A stretch of DNA of 64,000 bases from the NCBI GenBank assembly GCA_027532825.1, contig JAPZTL010000002.1, positions 248,001 through 312,000 on the forward strand. Reading direction: 5' to 3'. The notes beneath the pieces were generated by a model. The model ran no database searches, had not been told where the DNA came from, and saw nothing but the letters and a program-made list of their open reading frames with translations. The number at the start of each line of letters is the position of its first letter. Positions within the stretch are counted from its first letter, which is position 1. Source of the DNA: Silanimonas sp021297925 (GTDB lineage: Bacteria > Pseudomonadota > Gammaproteobacteria > Xanthomonadales > Xanthomonadaceae). Positions 61,421-64,000 of the stretch are shown one piece after another. Made by a program: the position numbers and the translations under genes.

Positions 61421-64000
61421 TCAGGGCGCGCAGCCCTGCATGCGGCGCTGGGCGTCCAAGGGCTCGACCGTGTCGGTCACGTTCCAGCGTCCGGTGACCG
61501 GGCCGGTATAGGTCGCGTCGACCGAGATCCGGGACAGGCGTCCGCCCACGAGCGTGCGGGTGAGCGTGCCCACGGGCGTGCGCGTGGCGCCACCGGACGG
61601 GCGCGTGCACAGCGGGCACCAGCCGGTCAGCTGGTCCAGCGGGAAGACCCCGTCGCTGGCGCCGACCGGCGCTCCTTCGGCAACGACGAAGCGCGGCTGG
61701 CCACGGGCGTCGTACAGGAAGGCCGCGTAGAACTCGTAGTTGGCGCCGACCGACGGCGGCGCGAACAGTTGGGCGCTGTAACCGCTGCCGGCGCGGGCGG
61801 GGTCGAACCAGTGCTGGGCGGTGTCGGCGGACGAGCCTCCGATCGTGGGGCAGCCGCGCCCCAAGGACTCGAAGGCCTCGCTGCCGGTCTCCCCGTCGAT
61901 GGCGTAAGTGAACGTGGCCGAGTCCACCGTCTGTGGCGTCAGCACCGCCTCGCCCACCCGGGTCAGGGAGGCCGCGCTGCCGTTCCACGCCGCGCGGTAG
62001 ATCGGGCTGCGCCACTGCCCGTGGGCCGGTGGCGCCGCGGCCTCGAGGTAGTACCAGGTGGGCGTTCCGTCCTGCAGGTACGTGTACCAGAGACCCACCC
62101 AGGCGCCCGCCGCGGGATGCAGCATCAGCCCCGCGCCGGAACGCTGAGGGTTGAAGTAGGAGCCCGGGCGCAGCACCGGCCCGTTGCCCGTCAGCGTGGC
62201 GCGCAGCGAGACCGGGGCCGTTTGGCTGGCGTTGTTCACCGAGGTGAGGTACCAGCGGCCGGCGGCGGGGTTGTCGACAATCAAGGTCTTCGTGGTGGTG
62301 GACCCGGCATCCGATGCGACCGCCGCGCCGCGCGCCGGTGCCGCTGCGATGGCGGGGATCGCGGACGATGGCGACGGACTGGCGACGCGGGCCAGGAACA
62401 GCGCCACGTCGGCACTGCCCGACTGTTGGACCTGCAGGCGCGTGGTGCCCGGCGGAACGTCGATGAACACGCGCTCCTGCGCCGCACCGGCCGGCAGGGT
62501 CAGGGCGAGGTCGTCGCCGCTCGCCAGCGCCCTCGGCGCCGGCTGCGGGTCCGTGCGGGTGAAGGTCCAGGGCATCGCCACCAGCGGCTGGTCCCCGGGA
62601 CCGGCCCAGGCCAGCACCGCCCCGCGACGCACCTCGCCGGACGGCCAGGCGGGGTCGGACCAGCCGACCCGCAAGGTCGAATCCTCCACGGCCAACGCGG
62701 AGCCCGGCCCGGTCACGGTCAAGCGTGCCGTCGACGAGTCGGGGGCAGGAGCGAGCGGCAACACCGTCTGCGTGACGGTGAAGTTACCGGACCCGCTGCG
62801 GTTCCACACCATCGCCCAATAGACGCGCGGGCCGCCGGTGCCCGGGTGTTCGACGTCGAGCACGCAGCGGGACGCCGACTCGCAGAGCTGGTTGCGCGAC
62901 CCGGGCGACGAGCCGTTGCCGACGATCAGCGAGGTGGCCGTTCCGCCGGGCACCTGCAGGTCGACCTCGATCCGGTACCGGGTCGGCAGGCCGGTGGAGG
63001 GGGCCGGTACCGTGAGGGTGTGCCAGCCGACGCCGTTGCTGAGGTTGTCGTACCGGCTCGATGGCGTCGGATCGGCGGACAACGTGTAGCGATTCGTGGT
63101 CGGGGCCACCAACACGGTGCCGGCGAACCGGGCGTTCGGCAGCGGCAAGGTGAGGCCCGGCAGGACGGTGTCGAACCAGCCGCGGTCGGACGACACCGAC
63201 CGGCTCTGGGCGCCCGGGGCGCCCGCCGCCGACGCGCGAAGGAGGACCGGAAGACGGGCGTCCGACACGCCGTCGCCTCCGGCACGCCGGAACACCAGCG
63301 CGGCACCGATCCAGCGGCCCCACAGGCCGGGATTCTCGATCCGCGCCGACAACGTGACCACGCGGAAGGCCCCCGCCGCGAGCGTGAAGCCGGTCGTCGA
63401 GGGCGTCATCACCACGCCTGCCGGGGCCTCGACCTCGACGGTCCACGCGCCGCCACCGACGAGGTCGGTGACGGTGCGCGAGAGGCTGCCGCAGTCGGGG
63501 GTGCAGTCGGCGAAGACCAGCGACGGCAGGTTGATCAGGGCGGGATTGCCGCCGCCGCCCTGGAACTGGCCCGCGGGCACATTGAGCGACAGGCCGGCGC
63601 GGACCGCCCTCGAGAGGTCGATCATCCCGGCGCCCTGGTCGGAGGGGGCGCCCATGGCGACACCGTCCTCGCGCCGGACGCTCGGCCGAGCCGTCGTCAT
63701 CAGCGCGCTGATGATCTGGTCGGCTTGCCAAGCTGGACGCGCCGAGCGCAGCAGCGCGGCGGCACCGGCGACGTGCGGGCTCGCCATCGATGTGCCGGTG
63801 AGGCTGGCATCGCCGTTGCTGTCGTTGTCGGCGGAGAGGATGTCGGTGCCCGGCGCGGCGAGGTCGGGCTTGATGACCGCCGGGACGACGATCGACGGGC
63901 CGCGGCCGCTGCTGGTGTTGAGGACGTCGGCAGTGGCGGCGTCGACCTCGATGCTCGTGCCGTCCAGCCGCGCCGTATGGCCCGTGCCGAGCGACAACCA
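61421..64000 (-). CDS. Secreted S8 subtilisin-like protease with accessory domains, N-terminus beyond window
   Basis: About 859 C-terminal residues are visible; the gene continues past 64000. The serine motif is canonical, GTSMASPHVAGAAALL; the catalytic Asp and His lie outside the window. After the protease domain come an immunoglobulin-like region with CTPDCGSLSRTV, a long beta-rich middle resembling pre-peptidase C-terminal (PPC-like) domains (VFIDVPPGTTRLQVQQSG), and two copies of the SGxG accessory domain: GSYFNPQRSGAGLMLHPAAG and, nearer the end, QHWFDPARAGSGYSAQLF. It ends near CAP, in a Cys-containing tail. Secreted extracellular protease; substrate unknown. Confidence 0.88.
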   Translation of the reverse strand, partial: WLSLGTGHTARLDGTSIEVDAATADVLNTSSGRGPSIVVPAVIKPDLAAPGTDILSADNDSNGDASLTGTSMASPHVAGAAALLRSARPAWQADQIISALMTTARPSVRREDGVAMGAPSDQGAGMIDLSRAVRAGLSLNVPAGQFQGGGGNPALINLPSLVFADCTPDCGSLSRTVTDLVGGGAWTVEVEAPAGVVMTPSTTGFTLAAGAFRVVTLSARIENPGLWGRWIGAALVFRRAGGDGVSDARLPVLLRASAAGAPGAQSRSVSSDRGWFDTVLPGLTLPLPNARFAGTVLVAPTTNRYTLSADPTPSSRYDNLSNGVGWHTLTVPAPSTGLPTRYRIEVDLQVPGGTATSLIVGNGSSPGSRNQLCESASRCVLDVEHPGTGGPRVYWAMVWNRSGSGNFTVTQTVLPLAPAPDSSTARLTVTGPGSALAVEDSTLRVGWSDPAWPSGEVRRGAVLAWAGPGDQPLVAMPWTFTRTDPQPAPRALASGDDLALTLPAGAAQERVFIDVPPGTTRLQVQQSGSADVALFLARVASPSPSSAIPAIAAAPARGAAVASDAGSTTTKTLIVDNPAAGRWYLTSVNNASQTAPVSLRATLTGNGPVLRPGSYFNPQRSGAGLMLHPAAGAWVGLWYTYLQDGTPTWYYLEAAAPPAHGQWRSPIYRAAWNGSAASLTRVGEAVLTPQTVDSATFTYAIDGETGSEAFESLGRGCPTIGGSSADTAQHWFDPARAGSGYSAQLFAPPSVGANYEFYAAFLYDARGQPRFVVAEGAPVGASDGVFPLDQLTGWCPLCTRPSGGATRTPVGTLTRTLVGGRLSRISVDATYTGPVTGRWNVTDTVEPLDAQRRMQGCAP

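Overview
The window is high-G+C chromosomal DNA of a gammaproteobacterium, most likely a member of the Xanthomonadales/Lysobacterales (Lysobacter-, Luteimonas- or Xanthomonas-like). The evidence is an EpmA-type EF-P lysyltransferase, RoxA, SlyX, ZipA, a PilH-type response regulator, the divergently placed smc and scpAB genes, YtrA-type GntR/ABC clusters, DUF3011 and DUF3429 proteins, and large secreted subtilases with accessory domains. I saw no tRNA, rRNA, insertion sequence, prophage or CRISPR array. Coding density is very high: no gene-free stretch exceeds 300 bases, and many genes overlap by ATGA, GTGA or TTGA junctions.

Layout. 1-4.6 kb: DUF2058, slyX, ugd and an FKBP isomerase on the minus strand, a divergent DUF3429/NTF2-like pair whose start codons overlap, and an exported glutathione peroxidase. 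4.7-9.4 kb: a seven-gene plus-strand operon (small secreted protein, YtrA-type regulator, ABC ATPase, ABC permease, VGSGD-repeat solenoid protein, DUF2884 lipoprotein, membrane protein) behind a strong sigma70-like promoter carrying a palindromic operator. 9.4-18.3 kb: exported M24 peptidase, lipoprotein hydrolase, PLP-dependent cysteine-synthase-fold enzyme, fumC, purB, roxA and a GNAT fusion. 18.3-22.3 kb: a second YtrA-type regulator/ATPase/permease module plus a lipoprotein, with an operator of the same geometry as the first. 22.4-28.2 kb: the 2-oxoglutarate dehydrogenase operon sucA-sucB-lpd followed by a small Pmp3-type membrane protein. 28.3-34.2 kb: AcuI-type reductase, pilH, a DnaJ-family co-chaperone, Prx5 peroxiredoxin, and a multi-PDZ HtrA-like protease translationally coupled to an inactive protease homologue. 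34.3-54.3 kb is mostly core functions: gyrA, mtnA, DUF3011 protein, epmA, ligA, zipA, smc, bolA, yciI, a CsgG-like protein, yciO, scpA, scpB, an RluB-type pseudouridine synthase with a long basic tail, and a methyltransferase. 54.3-64 kb: secreted enzymes (esterase, two S8 proteases, one of them frameshifted and one cut by the window edge), small secreted proteins, and an omega-amidase/aminotransferase pair.

Functional themes. Chromosome and division functions cluster together (gyrA, ligA, zipA, smc, scpA, scpB). The aminotransferase and omega-amidase genes, together with mtnA 22 kb away, fit methionine salvage. The most interesting accessory material is the pair of YtrA-type modules sharing a GTGT-N14-ACAC operator, the HtrA/pseudo-HtrA pair, and a C-terminal domain containing an SGxG motif that is shared by the esterase and the last subtilase.
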